In this document: one piece after another, positions 1 to 9,179 of the stretch
Position numbering within the stretch: position 1 is the stretch's first letter
How the letters are laid out: the number at the start of each line of letters is the position of its first letter
Assembly (NCBI RefSeq): GCF_007748035.1
Contig: NZ_CP036278.1
Coordinates: forward strand, 4,774,001 to 4,838,000
DNA length: 64,000 nt
Direction of reading: 5' to 3'
From: Aeoliella mucimassa
Lineage (GTDB): Bacteria > Planctomycetota > Planctomycetia > Pirellulales > Lacipirellulaceae
Position numbers and translations under genes: made by a program
The notes under the pieces: generated by a model
Database searches by the model: none
Told to the model about the DNA's origin: nothing
What the model saw: only the letters and a program-made list of their open reading frames with translations

Positions 1-405
1 CTGGTAGTCGGTGGTATCGGCATCATGAACATTATGCTGGCCACGGTCACCGAGCGGACCCGCGAAATCGGCATCCGTCGGGCGTTGGGAGCAAAACGTC
101 GCGACATTACCCGGCAGTTTCTAATCGAATCGGTCGTGCTGTCGGCCGTGGGAGGTCTGCTAGGCATCGCGGCTGGTCTTACCTGCCCGCTGCTGGCTGG
201 GCCGCTGCGCAGCTCGCTGCTGTACCTGTTTCCATCGCAGATGTCCGCCTTGCCCGAGGAAATCCGCGACGTCGAACCGCTGCTGGTCGGCTGGTCGATT
301 CCGCTGTCGTTGATCATTGCCGTGGTAGTCGGCGTGGTGTTTGGAGTCTATCCAGCGATGAAAGCGGCCAAATTGGACCCGATCGAAGCCCTCCGACGGG
401 AATAA
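1..405 (+). CDS. MacB/FtsX-type ABC transporter permease, C-terminal part
   Basis: The gene enters the window from the left and is in frame from base 1, so only its last 134 codons are present. The start of this piece ([23 protein letters not shown]) is the conserved cytoplasmic loop of the FtsX/MacB permease domain, followed by [10 protein letters not shown]. Two hydrophobic stretches follow (about residues 44-63 and 98-118), and the protein ends with [15 protein letters not shown], the usual MacB C-terminal signature. It probably forms the membrane part of an exporter of the macrolide or lipoprotein-release class. The substrate cannot be told from this piece. The partner ATPase would lie outside the window. 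Confidence 0.9.
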   Translation: MVVGGIGIMNIMLATVTERTREIGIRRALGAKRRDITRQFLIESVVLSAVGGLLGIAAGLTCPLLAGPLRSSLLYLFPSQMSALPEEIRDVEPLLVGWSIPLSLIIAVVVGVVFGVYPAMKAAKLDPIEALRRE

Positions 406-442
406 TGCTGGCTGCCCCCTGGATGCCTGGCCAGACGCTTGT

Positions 443-448
443 TATACT
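443..448 (+). promoter_or_regulatory. Possible -10 element before rpmG
   Basis: TATACT lies 41 bases before the rpmG start codon and resembles a sigma-70 -10 hexamer. The -35 region at a 17-base spacing (TGGATG) matches the consensus at only half the positions. This is a weak call based only on position and the hexamer. Confidence 0.3.
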
Positions 449-489
449 GCCGGGCTAGCGAAATTTAGCTCATTTCGAGGAATCTGGTC

Positions 490-669
490 ATGGCCAAGAA
501 GAGTGGTGGCAAACGTAAAAAGAAGGTTGAAGTTGTATTCCTGGTCTGTGAAGAGACCGGCGATTACAACTACACGGTCCGCCGTAAGGTGGGTGGCGAG
601 AAGCTAAAACTGAAGAAGTTTTGCCCGCGCCTGCAACGCCACACATTGCATAACGAAAAGAAGAAGTAA
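490..669 (+). CDS. rpmG: 50S ribosomal protein L33
   Basis: A 59-residue basic protein begins [12 protein letters not shown] and carries the L33 core ([30 protein letters not shown]). A GAGG ribosome-binding site lies nine bases upstream of the ATG. L33 binds 23S rRNA near the E site of the large subunit. The zinc-binding form has two CxxC pairs; here only one cysteine of each pair remains (Cys20 and Cys44), so it looks like a zinc-free or partly degraded zinc-ribbon type. The gene stands alone, 93 bases before recJ on the same strand. Confidence 0.95.
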   Translation: MAKKSGGKRKKKVEVVFLVCEETGDYNYTVRRKVGGEKLKLKKFCPRLQRHTLHNEKKK

Positions 670-762
670 CATTGCGAACCATTGGTTTGCTGTCGCGGCA
701 GGCAATCTATGCGCCGGTCGCACTGGCTTCTGGTTGGTGATGTTTCTCCCATTTCTTCTTCG

Positions 763-2505
763 ATGACCAAGCTCTGGCGCATTGCGAACTACGATTCGGC
801 GCTGGTAGAACGTCTCGCGATCGCAGCGAATGTCCCTCCGGTCGTTGCGCAACTGCTGATCGGCCGTGGCATCGATAGCCCCAAAGTGGCCCAGCGGTTC
901 CTCGACGCCAAGCTGACCGATCTTCGCGATCCCGATCAGCTGCCCGGCGTCCCCCATGCGGCCGAGATGATTTTCGCCGCTGCGAAGGCCAAGAAACGCA
1001 TCGTCATCTACGGCGATTACGACGCCGACGGCATGACAGCCACTGCGATTCTGATGCGGTGCCTGCGGCTGCTCCACGCCAACGTGGAGTTCTATGTTCC
1101 TCACCGGCTTGAGCAAGGCTACGGGCTGAACTGCCAGTCGCTCGACGAGTTGCACTCGGCCGGCACCGACATGGTGATCACCGTCGACAACGGCATCGCC
1201 AGCCTCAAAGAGGCCGACCACACAAAGCAACTCGGCATCGACCTGGTGGTGACCGACCACCATCAAATGGCTTCGCGACTGCCGGAAGCCGTGGCGATCG
1301 TCCACCCTCAACTCCCAGGCTACGATTACCCGTTCCCTGGCCTGTGCGGCGCAGCAGTCGCTTTCAAACTCGCCTGGGCGCTCTGCCAGCTCGCTTCTGG
1401 CGAGAAGCGGGTGAAGCCCGCCATGCGTGAGTTTCTGCTACAGGCGACGGGACTGGCTGCGATTGGTACCGTTGCGGATGTGGTTCCGCTGGTCGACGAG
1501 AACCGAGTGCTGGTGCTTCACGGGCTCAAGGCTCTGTCGGCGACACCCACTGTCGGTGTCGCTGCCATGGTGCGGGCGAACGAGCTAGATAAGAAACCAG
1601 CCCTGGCGAGCGACGACATTGGGTTCACCATCGCCCCCCGCCTGAACGCGGCCGGACGACTGGGACAAGCTGAACTGGCCGTAGAACTACTGACGACCGA
1701 CGATCCTCAACGGGCTGCCGAGCTGGCCGAGTTCGTCAACGAGTTGAACCTGGAGCGACAATCGCTCGAACGCAGCGTGCTGCTCGCCGCCCGTAAGCAG
1801 GCCAAGAACCGCTTTAATCCTCAAGAGGATTCCGCCTTGGTGCTGGCCGATCATGGCTGGCATGCCGGGGTGATCGGCATTGTCGCAGGCAAACTCGTCG
1901 AACAATTCCATCGCCCAGTCGTGCTAATCTCGCAGGACAAGCTGGGCATAAAACCAGGAACCGGGTCAGGGCGTAGTGTTCCGGGATTCGACTTGCATCG
2001 TGCGTTCAGCGAATGCAGCGAGCAACTGGTGAGCCATGGTGGCCATGCCGCTGCGGCTGGACTGCGGATCGAAGACCGCCATATCGATCGCTTCCGCGAC
2101 GAGTTCTGTGCGGTTGCCACCGCTGAGATTTCGGCCGAACACCGCACGGCTCAAATCGATATCGATGCCGAAACGGCATTTGCTTCACTCACGCGTCAGA
2201 CCATCACGCAAATCGAGAGCCTCGCTCCGTTCGGGTGCGGAAATCGTCGCCCCACGCTCTGCGCCCACGAAGTGCGTATGGCAGCCCCCCCGCGTACGAT
2301 CGGCTCCGGCGGGCGGCACTTATCGCTTGAGCTCGAACAGCACGGCGTCCGCCTGCGTGCGGTTGCGTTCGGCGGTGGCGACTGGCTGGAAGATCTGGAA
2401 AAAGCCAGCAGCGGCAACATTGCCATTGCCTTCAACCCGGTACTCAATCACTTTCGCGGGCGGGTGAGTGTCGAAATGCATCTGGTCGACTGGCGCCCCG
2501 AGTAA
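763..2505 (+). CDS. recJ: Single-stranded-DNA-specific exonuclease RecJ
   Basis: RecJ is a 5'-to-3' single-strand exonuclease used in recombination and mismatch repair. The 580-residue product matches the usual length. The DHH phosphoesterase motifs are present: DYDADG at residues 85-90, VDNGI near 141, and DHH at 165-167, all of which bind the two catalytic metal ions. A DHHA1 domain follows (GRSVPGFDL, SHGGHAAAAG), and the C-terminal OB-like domain includes PFGCGNRRP. An upstream in-frame TTG at 682 would add 27 residues, but the extension (rich in Cys, Arg and Ser) is unlike RecJ, so the ATG at 763 (MTKLWRIANYD) is preferred. Confidence 0.95.
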   Translation: MTKLWRIANYDSALVERLAIAANVPPVVAQLLIGRGIDSPKVAQRFLDAKLTDLRDPDQLPGVPHAAEMIFAAAKAKKRIVIYGDYDADGMTATAILMRCLRLLHANVEFYVPHRLEQGYGLNCQSLDELHSAGTDMVITVDNGIASLKEADHTKQLGIDLVVTDHHQMASRLPEAVAIVHPQLPGYDYPFPGLCGAAVAFKLAWALCQLASGEKRVKPAMREFLLQATGLAAIGTVADVVPLVDENRVLVLHGLKALSATPTVGVAAMVRANELDKKPALASDDIGFTIAPRLNAAGRLGQAELAVELLTTDDPQRAAELAEFVNELNLERQSLERSVLLAARKQAKNRFNPQEDSALVLADHGWHAGVIGIVAGKLVEQFHRPVVLISQDKLGIKPGTGSGRSVPGFDLHRAFSECSEQLVSHGGHAAAAGLRIEDRHIDRFRDEFCAVATAEISAEHRTAQIDIDAETAFASLTRQTITQIESLAPFGCGNRRPTLCAHEVRMAAPPRTIGSGGRHLSLELEQHGVRLRAVAFGGGDWLEDLEKASSGNIAIAFNPVLNHFRGRVSVEMHLVDWRPE

Positions 2506-2540
2506 CGCTGTTCCGTCTCCCGAAGATCGCGTGCTTCAAC

Positions 2541-3095
2541 CTACCAGATCCAAGGCACCAGACGCCAAGTGCGATGGGTGTACTCTTCGTAACCTGGGAG
2601 ATTCTGGCTTAAGAAGCGTTCCTCCTTCACCACGCGCGCTAGTAAACCAGCGGCTGATATAACGGCAAAGCCCGCCGCCCACCACGAGGCGGTCAGCAGA
2701 GGAACGCCAATGAGTATCAGGAGCGTTCCCAAGTACATGGGATGACGCACGACACGGTAGAACCCCTGCTCGGTGAGCTGATGCGTTTCGGCGAGATCCA
2801 CGTAAGGGGAAAAGTGGTATCCCAGCTGAAAATGGCAAATCACACGCAACAGCACCCCCGCACTGGCCAGCGCAGCTCCGGTCGCAAATAGCTCGGCTCG
2901 CAGGGTTTCTCCGCGATAGTACCACTCGACGATGCCGCAAACGAACATAAGCCGATAAGGCAGATTCACCGCACGAAAGGTCCACTCGGGGGTGCGGCGC
3001 CGACGGAGGGCCCCGGTGCGCCACATGGCGGCCAGTTCGGCAAGCCCCTGCACTAACAGCAGAAGTGCAGCAAATATAACCGGCAGCTGCTTCAT
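2541..3095 (-). CDS. Isoprenylcysteine carboxyl methyltransferase-like membrane protein
   Basis: A 184-residue membrane protein with about four to five hydrophobic segments. The C-terminal half carries the ICMT/PEMT-type methyltransferase signature: GFYRVVRHPMYLG (residues 111-123), then EERFL at 158-162 and PGYEEYTHRTWRLVPW at the end, the region that binds S-adenosylmethionine in this family. In bacteria such proteins methylate lipids or small molecules, and the substrate is unknown here. It is transcribed leftward, convergent with recJ (35 bases between the stops). The family is clear; the exact function is not. Confidence 0.85.
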   Translation of the reverse strand: MKQLPVIFAALLLLVQGLAELAAMWRTGALRRRRTPEWTFRAVNLPYRLMFVCGIVEWYYRGETLRAELFATGAALASAGVLLRVICHFQLGYHFSPYVDLAETHQLTEQGFYRVVRHPMYLGTLLILIGVPLLTASWWAAGFAVISAAGLLARVVKEERFLSQNLPGYEEYTHRTWRLVPWIW

Positions 3096-3119
3096 GACCT
3101 CGCTACGACTAGAAAAAAA

Positions 3120-3150
3120 GATAGCCTCGGCCGATCTGGCCGAGGCTATC
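3120..3150 (-). terminator. Rho-independent terminator of the cytochrome gene
   Basis: A perfect 13-bp stem (GATAGCCTCGGCC and its complement) with a 5-base loop. On the minus strand it is followed by a run of U residues (complement of AGAAAAAAAG, 3111-3120). It lies 41 bases downstream of the cytochrome stop codon. Confidence 0.85.
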
Positions 3151-3190
3151 TAAAAAGCTTAGCGATTACTACCTCGACGTAGTAATTCGA

Positions 3191-3619
3191 TTATTCCTCG
3201 GACTCTTCCTTCGGCTCTTCCTTCAACTCTTCTAGAGTACCGCCAGGAAGCTCCTTCTTGGCAATCACTTCGTCGTAGGTCAGCGAGTCTTCTTTGTCGG
3301 AATCGACCTTCATCTTGCCAACTTCTTCAAGCACCTTGGCAATCTTCTCTGGGTCTTTCTTGTCGTCCTTGCTCAACTTGCCTTCGAACAGCTTGCCATA
3401 GGCATTGCGATTCGACTTTTTCTTTCCTTGGTGGCACACCAGACACTTGCTGCTACCCTTGGCAGCCAGCTTCTCGTATTCGGCCATCTCTTCCGACTCA
3501 TCGTCTTCGTCGATGTACATTTTGACCCACTCTTTGTGGAACTCCATGAACCCGAAGGCACGTTCGGTTCCCACAGATGCCAAGAACACGAGCAGTAGCG
3601 TCACGTAGAATTGTCGCAT
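3191..3619 (-). CDS. Secreted mono-haem c-type cytochrome-like protein
   Basis: A 142-residue protein with an N-terminal signal peptide (FYVTLLLVFLASVG) and one CxxCH haem-attachment site (CLVCH, residues 59-63). The rest is very rich in Lys, Glu and Asp, and it ends in a run of acidic residues. The ATG at 3619 has an AAAGG ribosome-binding site eight bases upstream; a TTG just before it is less likely. Export and covalent haem binding are inferred from the motif. No methionine ligand or standard cytochrome c fold is clear, so it could be an electron carrier or a haem-bearing structural protein. It has its own terminator at 3120-3150. Confidence 0.75.
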   Translation of the reverse strand: MRQFYVTLLLVFLASVGTERAFGFMEFHKEWVKMYIDEDDESEEMAEYEKLAAKGSSKCLVCHQGKKKSNRNAYGKLFEGKLSKDDKKDPEKIAKVLEEVGKMKVDSDKEDSLTYDEVIAKKELPGGTLEELKEEPKEESEE

Positions 3620-3651
3620 CAAGGATACCTTTCTCAGTCATCAGGAAGAAA

Positions 3652-3678
3652 CTGGCCCCCATGGCAGATGGGGGCCAG
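3652..3678 (-). terminator. Hairpin downstream of tRNA-Leu
   Basis: A 10-bp perfect stem (CTGGCCCCCA with its complement) and a 7-base loop lies 30 bases beyond the 3' end of the tRNA. The tail on the minus strand (TTCTTCC) is only partly U-rich, so it is a probable terminator or processing hairpin for the tRNA transcript. Confidence 0.5.
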
Positions 3679-3707
3679 CTATCGTTCTAGTTACATCGCT
3701 GACAAAG

Positions 3708-3789
<82 letters not shown>

Positions 3790-3880
3790 TCGTCAGCTGA
3801 CATCGTACTACTTTAGCATACCGGTCGCCTGGGACAATTCCCTTCATCCAAAGACGCCAAAAGCGACCGAAATGTTCGGT

Positions 3881-5209
3881 TTATACGACCTGCGTTTTCC
3901 CTGGTTCTGGAATCGGGTAACGGCCTTCCTCATCCGGTACTACCGGCGGGGTGGCATCCCAGGCGTATTCCTTCGGCGAAAGATCTACGCTCGAATTCAT
4001 CGCTTCTTCCCAGGTAATCACCTTTCCGGAGTAGGTGACCATCCGCCCCAGGATGGCGGTCATCGTGCTGTGAGCACCATACTCTGCTTCATTCAGCGGA
4101 TTTCCGCTGCGAATGCTGGCAAACAGGTCGTCGTGCTCTTGCTGGTAGGGGTTTACTCGTTTGCCCTTGTAGCGATAGAGCTGCTCGCCATCTTTGCCGA
4201 CCAGCACACCGCGACCGACTTCGGTGGTACCGTTGGTGCCGTGAGCATACTCGGTTACCTGGCTCCAGCAGCCCGGAATGTGTCGGCAGCAGCTCAGCAT
4301 CGTCGACCCATCGGGGTAGGTGTACTCTACCATGTGATGATCGAAGATCTGGCCGTACTCTTTGCCAGTACGCACCTGACGACCCCCCATGCCCTGAGCC
4401 TTTTCGGGAAGCATGCCCTTGACCCAGTTACCGACGTCGAGGTTATGGATGTGCTGCTCAACGATGTGGTCGCCGCAGATCCAGTTGAAGTAATACCAGT
4501 TACGCATCTGGTATTCCATCTCGGTTTGCTCGGGCTTGCGAGGAATCATCCAGACGCCGCCGCCGTTCCAGTAAACGCGAGTCAGGCCGACTTCGCCGAT
4601 GGCTCCGTCTTGAATCTGCTGCACCGTGTTGATGTAGGTAGGATCGTGGCGGCGTTGCAGACCAACACCAACGCCAAGTCCCTTTTCCTTCGACACCTTC
4701 GCAGCTTCCAGCACCTTGCGGATGCCAGGACCATCGACGGCAACCGGCTTTTCCATAAACACGTGCTTGCCAGCCTTCACGGCCGCTTCGAAGTGGATGG
4801 GGCGGAAGCCGGGAGGAGTGGTGAGGATCACCAGATCGATGTCCGAGTCAATCACCTTTTGGTAGGCATCGAAGCCCACGAAGCGACGCTCCTCAGGCAC
4901 GTCGACCTTGTCGCCATGATCCTGAATGTTTCGGCTGTTCAGGCTACCTTCCAAGCGATCGCTGAACGCATCGCCCATGGCAACAAGCTTCACGTTCTCG
5001 CCGGTCGACAACGCCTGGCCAGCGGCCTGCGTACCACGACCACCACAACCCACGAGACCAATTTTGATTACGTCGTCGCCAAACGGGTGAGCCGCATTCA
5101 CGATGCCGTTGGCCCCCAGAGCCAAACCAGCAGCAGCAAGGGAGCTGCTCGCCAGGAACGTACGACGATCGTGACCAGCGTCGTTATTTTGCTTCGAAGT
5201 CGCTTGCAT
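3881..5209 (-). CDS. Gfo/Idh/MocA-family oxidoreductase with Tat signal
   Basis: A 442-residue NAD(P)-dependent oxidoreductase of the type used on sugars and sugar-like compounds. A twin-arginine signal is seen at residues 15-20 (RRTFLA) followed by a hydrophobic stretch, so export folded to the periplasm is likely. The Rossmann motif GLVGCGGRG (51-59) and the conserved EKPVAVDG follow. The window upstream would allow a start at 5266, but the ATG at 5209 places the Tat motif normally. Planctomycetes have very many such Tat-exported proteins, thought to act in polysaccharide breakdown. The exact substrate is unknown. It is transcribed toward the tRNA and has no operon partner. Confidence 0.9.
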   Translation of the reverse strand: MQATSKQNNDAGHDRRTFLASSSLAAAGLALGANGIVNAAHPFGDDVIKIGLVGCGGRGTQAAGQALSTGENVKLVAMGDAFSDRLEGSLNSRNIQDHGDKVDVPEERRFVGFDAYQKVIDSDIDLVILTTPPGFRPIHFEAAVKAGKHVFMEKPVAVDGPGIRKVLEAAKVSKEKGLGVGVGLQRRHDPTYINTVQQIQDGAIGEVGLTRVYWNGGGVWMIPRKPEQTEMEYQMRNWYYFNWICGDHIVEQHIHNLDVGNWVKGMLPEKAQGMGGRQVRTGKEYGQIFDHHMVEYTYPDGSTMLSCCRHIPGCWSQVTEYAHGTNGTTEVGRGVLVGKDGEQLYRYKGKRVNPYQQEHDDLFASIRSGNPLNEAEYGAHSTMTAILGRMVTYSGKVITWEEAMNSSVDLSPKEYAWDATPPVVPDEEGRYPIPEPGKTQVV

Positions 5210-5412
5210 GTCAGATACCTGTGATAGAGCTTCGTGCCAGGAATTCAGTAGCGGTGAGATGACCACCTGACCGCTGAGGCGAGAATCCGACTGACAGAAC
5301 CTCGGGAAAGGAGGGGGTAAAAGGTGGGTGGCCTGTTTGTTCAGGTGGCTTATGCCTAAGGCAGATTCTAGCCCAAGCCGATGCGCGATGCAAACTTATC
5401 CTGCAGCTCTCA

Positions 5413-5419
5413 GCACACG
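5413..5419. repeat. Left target-site duplication of the ISKra4-type element
   Basis: GCACACG directly precedes the left inverted repeat and is found again at 6932-6938 directly after the right one. This 7-base direct repeat marks the insertion. Confidence 0.85.
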
Positions 5420-6931
5420 TGTGTAAGCGTCTCGAAAGTAGGCATGAAATCGGTTCTAATATATTGTGCCGGGTGACTCTTCCTATTTTGCCACACGCCA
5501 GGAGATGATCATGGCCTATTCGCCGCGTGAGCCAATCGAGCTAAACGAAGAGGAGCAGCGGACTTACGAGCTTCTAAAGGAGGCTTGCGACGATGACATT
5601 CGTCGCATGGCCAAGTTGTTGCACGACAAGGACGACTCGAATCTGTTTGGGCAAACGGAGTTCGACCTCCGCGACCGAGTGCATGCACTCGGAGCCAAGG
5701 CCTTGGAAACAGTCGCCAACGAGCGACAAAAAAAGGGACGGGTACGAGAAAGCTAGCTGCGTCTGCCCGACCTGCAATGGCGACGCCCGCTGCGTGAACG
5801 TTCGCTCGCGGTGGGTCGATAGCCTGCTCGGCCCACTGCAAGTGAGGCGTCACTACTACCACTGCCGCCGGTGCCGTCACGGATTGTTTCCGCGGGACAA
5901 AACGTTGGGACTCGGCAAGCGAAAGTTTAGTCCGGCCGCGGCCCAAGTGGTGAGCATCACCGGCGTGCAAACGAGCTTCGCTCAGTCGAGCGAAGTGACA
6001 CTTCGTAAACTGTGTGGACTGAAGGTCAGCGAGTCGACCGTCGAGCGAGTCACCGAAGACGCTGGCGAGCGTCTCCAAACGTTACTCGCCGCAGGCGAGA
6101 CGTTTGGCAACACAGAGCCGTTCGCCTGGCAACGCGACGCGCATGGCAAGACGTGCGCGTACGTGAGTCTCGACGCCACAGGCGTGCGACAGCAAGGCCC
6201 TCGTGGCGCGCAGGCCGAGGGCCGCATGGCGTACGTCGGCATGATTTACAACATAAACAGCGAGCAGGATGCTCGCTCGCCCGACCCGCATTCGGTGCGG
6301 TATTTATCGGGGTTTTATGAACTCCCGGAACTTGGGCGGCAACTGCGTCGCCAAGCCGCCGCGGTTGGGTGGGACGAGGCAGAGCAGCAGATCGCGATCT
6401 CGGATGGCGGTGCTGGTTTAGAAGAGTTCTTGCGAGTGCACTTCCCGCGTGCGGAGCGGATCCTCGACTTCTGGCACGCGAGTGAGTACCTGGTGGAATT
6501 AAGCCAGTCGCTCTATCCGGACGACGAGGAGCATCGCACTGCTCAGTTGGCATCGTGGTGTCACCGGCTGAAGCACCAAGGAGGCTTGAGCATCGTGTGG
6601 ATGTTGCAGTCGCTGGAGAAGACCAACTGGTCTTCCGCTCAACGCGAAGCTTATACGACCTGCCTGCGATACTTCCAAAACCACCAGCACAAGATGAACT
6701 ACCCCCGCTACGTGGCCCACGGCTGGCAGATCGGCAGCGGCCCGGTCGAGAGCGCGTGCAAAACCGTCGTGGCGGGGCGCTTGAAGCAAAGCGGCATGCG
6801 CTGGAGCCAGCACGGCTCAAACGCCGTGTGCCACCTCCGCGCCCTCTACCTCAGCCAACGCGGCTGCTGGGAAGACTACTGGCAAAAGTACGCAGCTTAA
6901 GCAAACTGCCCACAATTGTGACGCTTACACA
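5420..6931 (+). mobile_element. ISKra4-family insertion sequence (1,512 bp)
   Basis: The element is bounded by imperfect terminal inverted repeats of 24 bases. The left repeat (5420-5443) and the complement of the right repeat (6908-6931) both begin TGTGTAAGCGTC and match at 19 of 24 positions. It is flanked by a 7-base target duplication and holds one transposase gene in two reading frames. The insertion is between the oxidoreductase upstream region and the BatA-type gene and does not visibly break a reading frame. The intact ends and identical duplications suggest recent insertion. Confidence 0.9.
5511..6900 (+). CDS. ISKra4-family transposase, two frames joined at an A7 run
   Basis: DDE-type transposase. 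The first frame starts at the ATG at 5511 (MAYSPREP), with AGGAG six bases upstream, and stops at 5756. The second frame carries the main protein to 6900. It shows a zinc-ribbon-like CPTC ... YHCRRC region, then likely catalytic residues in SLDATGVR, ISDGGAGLEE and GPVESACKTV. The two frames overlap at seven A residues (5728-5734) followed by GGG. Moving from frame one to frame two needs a +1 (or -2) shift, or one A less, so transcriptional slippage, recoding or a recent indel are all possible. The family call rests on the overall pattern and length. Confidence 0.8.
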
Positions 6932-6938
6932 GCACACG
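6932..6938. repeat. Right target-site duplication of the ISKra4-type element
   Basis: GCACACG directly follows the right inverted repeat and equals 5413-5419. Confidence 0.85.
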
Positions 6939-7021
6939 TCGGCAGCGATGGTTTTCTGGACATAAATCCATCGAAAAACAGCCAAATACCTATGAACTTG
7001 GCGCAACGTCGCCCGCACCAG

Positions 7022-9169
7022 TTACAAGTAGACGCGGCGATTGTAGATATACCACTCGACCAACAGCAGAATGATGGCCAGCAGCAGCAATGGCCGCCAG
7101 ATTTCCTTCCGGGCGGGTTGCTGGGTTCCTTTCACCTCAACATGTCCGATTTGCAGCGAAGCGACCGATTCGATATTGTCGGTCGCGTCGTCGTCGCCCA
7201 TCACGGCGAGCTTGACGTTGCTTTCCTGACCGTCGAACAAGTTCACCGCGAAGCGACTCTCCACTTTGCCAGCGTCGAGTATCTCGTAGTAGCCAGGCTG
7301 TTCGGTGTCGTGGAACAAATAGCTTCCGTCGGCGTTGCGTTCGACCACCGTCTCGCGATTGTCGGGGCCTTTCACGGTGAGCTTCTCAGCCAACGACTTG
7401 GTTCGCAGCGCTAGCGCCTGGCCTGGCAAGTTTGTGCGATCTGATCCTTCCTGCCCTTGATTCACGAAGTAACCAAAGGCATTCAGCAAGAAGGTGGGGA
7501 AACTATATCGGCGATACCAATCGGCATTGATGTATTCGCTGCCATCTTTGTTCACGGTCAACTCGAAACCGATTACCGCATCTTCGAAGCCTTCCCGTGG
7601 GGCAATCGATACCAGAGGTCCCTGAGTCGATTCCACCAGCACCTGCCCCCCTTTGGGCGGCGGAACGATATTACTGCCATTGATGCGGAAGTCGCCTAGC
7701 TCGACGTAGGCCATGAGCGGATGCTCGCGACTCTGGTCGATGATCGCCGGCAAGGCAACTCGTTCGACAGTGGGTGTTGGTTGTTCAGCGGGAGCTTCGG
7801 GAGCAGGTTCCGTAGACTCGGCGGCCGCATCCGTCTCGGCGGGCGGGGATTCTTCCTCGGCCGCTGGTGCCTTGGTCGAAGCGTACCAAGTTGGGGGAAC
7901 GCTGCCGAAGAACAGTGTGTTCGACCTTGGCATCCGCTCTTCGGGAGCGCACTGATCGTAAATAATCAGGTCGTACGCACCGCTGGCTGCCAGTTCCTGG
8001 TGCTCTTTGGTTTTTAGCGTATCCGGCGTCGCAATTTCCACGTCGGCATAGCGTTTGATTCTCTCGGTCGAGAGAGCGGTCATCAACACTTTGTTGCCGG
8101 GGGTCACGAGCAGCACTCGCCCGGCCGAAGTGTCGTTAACCGCTGCGTAGGCTTTGTTGTCGATCGCCAGGGCGTCGCTCATGGCCTTGAGAGCGGTGCT
8201 CGAGAGTTTGGCTTCGAGCTTGCCCGACTCAACTCCAGCCAGGGCGAATGTGACGCCGCGTGCTTCGCCACTGGGAACGGTTACCTCCTGGGCGTCGAGA
8301 AAAGTGCCATTGTGCGAGAGTTCGACGACCGACGTCTGTTCGTCGGTCGAGAAGTTACTCACCTGAATAAACGCTTGCCGTTCATCGGGCCGACTCTCGC
8401 TCCTGCGGGTGCTGAAGGCGGTGATCGCCAGGTTGTTCGCTTCGCGGGTGCCTAGTGGCACAAAGAACTGCGGCTGAAGATTGCCGAGCGAGAAGCCTTT
8501 AACTTCGGAGAAACGCCCGTCGCTAAAGATGTAGAGCGTCGTTTTCTCTCCGTCGCTGATGTCGATCGCAACGTTCGACTCGGGCTCGATCACTTGCCCC
8601 GGATTGGCCAACCCATCGGCCAACTGCAACGCGCCCAGCAGATTGGTAGGGCGTGAGGTCAGTTCGATTTTCTCGACCGCTTCGCGGAGCTTGCGACGAT
8701 TCGAGGTAAAGCCTTGCATCACCCGGGCTTCATTATTGAAGCTGATGACCATCGCGGCCATGTCGGACTGCATTTGTTCGATCAGGGCGATTGTTTGCTT
8801 CTTCGCTTCGGCGAGTCGACTTTCAGCGTCCTTCACGTCGGCGGAACCCATGCTGGCCGAATTGTCGATCGCGAAAATCATCCGCTGGCCTTGCAGCTCT
8901 TGCCCTTCCCAGCCGGGCCGAAGTAGCGCTAAGATCGCGAGCGCCAGCAGCAGCAACTGCAAGAACAACAGCAAACTTCGACGGAGCTTCTGCCATAAGC
9001 TGTTGACGTGCAGGTCTTCAATCGACTTCTTCCACAAGTAGGTGCTCGGCACCTCGACTGGATCGCGTTTGAGCTTCAGGAAGTAGAGCGCAAGCACAGC
9101 CAAAGGCAGTAGTGCCATCAGGCCCCACAGCCAAAGTGGTTCGAGTGCGTTTCGAAACAGGGAAGTCAT
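7022..9169 (-). CDS. BatA-type VWA-domain membrane protein
   Basis: A 715-residue protein with the BatA N-terminal region: two membrane segments (about 13-31 and 66-84) around the motif LKLKRDPVEVPSTYLWKKS. A von Willebrand factor A domain follows with the metal-site motif DNSAS at 102-106. A long extracytoplasmic region contains a Pro/Ala/Glu-rich linker (about residues 420-455), and a last membrane helix lies near the C terminus (LLLLAIILLLVEWYIYN). It ends the leftward MoxR/VWA block, 10 bases after the DUF58 gene. Such blocks are thought to assemble or activate membrane or periplasmic complexes; the target here is unknown. Confidence 0.9.
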   Translation of the reverse strand: MTSLFRNALEPLWLWGLMALLPLAVLALYFLKLKRDPVEVPSTYLWKKSIEDLHVNSLWQKLRRSLLLFLQLLLLALAILALLRPGWEGQELQGQRMIFAIDNSASMGSADVKDAESRLAEAKKQTIALIEQMQSDMAAMVISFNNEARVMQGFTSNRRKLREAVEKIELTSRPTNLLGALQLADGLANPGQVIEPESNVAIDISDGEKTTLYIFSDGRFSEVKGFSLGNLQPQFFVPLGTREANNLAITAFSTRRSESRPDERQAFIQVSNFSTDEQTSVVELSHNGTFLDAQEVTVPSGEARGVTFALAGVESGKLEAKLSSTALKAMSDALAIDNKAYAAVNDTSAGRVLLVTPGNKVLMTALSTERIKRYADVEIATPDTLKTKEHQELAASGAYDLIIYDQCAPEERMPRSNTLFFGSVPPTWYASTKAPAAEEESPPAETDAAAESTEPAPEAPAEQPTPTVERVALPAIIDQSREHPLMAYVELGDFRINGSNIVPPPKGGQVLVESTQGPLVSIAPREGFEDAVIGFELTVNKDGSEYINADWYRRYSFPTFLLNAFGYFVNQGQEGSDRTNLPGQALALRTKSLAEKLTVKGPDNRETVVERNADGSYLFHDTEQPGYYEILDAGKVESRFAVNLFDGQESNVKLAVMGDDDATDNIESVASLQIGHVEVKGTQQPARKEIWRPLLLLAIILLLVEWYIYNRRVYL

Positions 9170-9179
9170 GGTATCTTGG

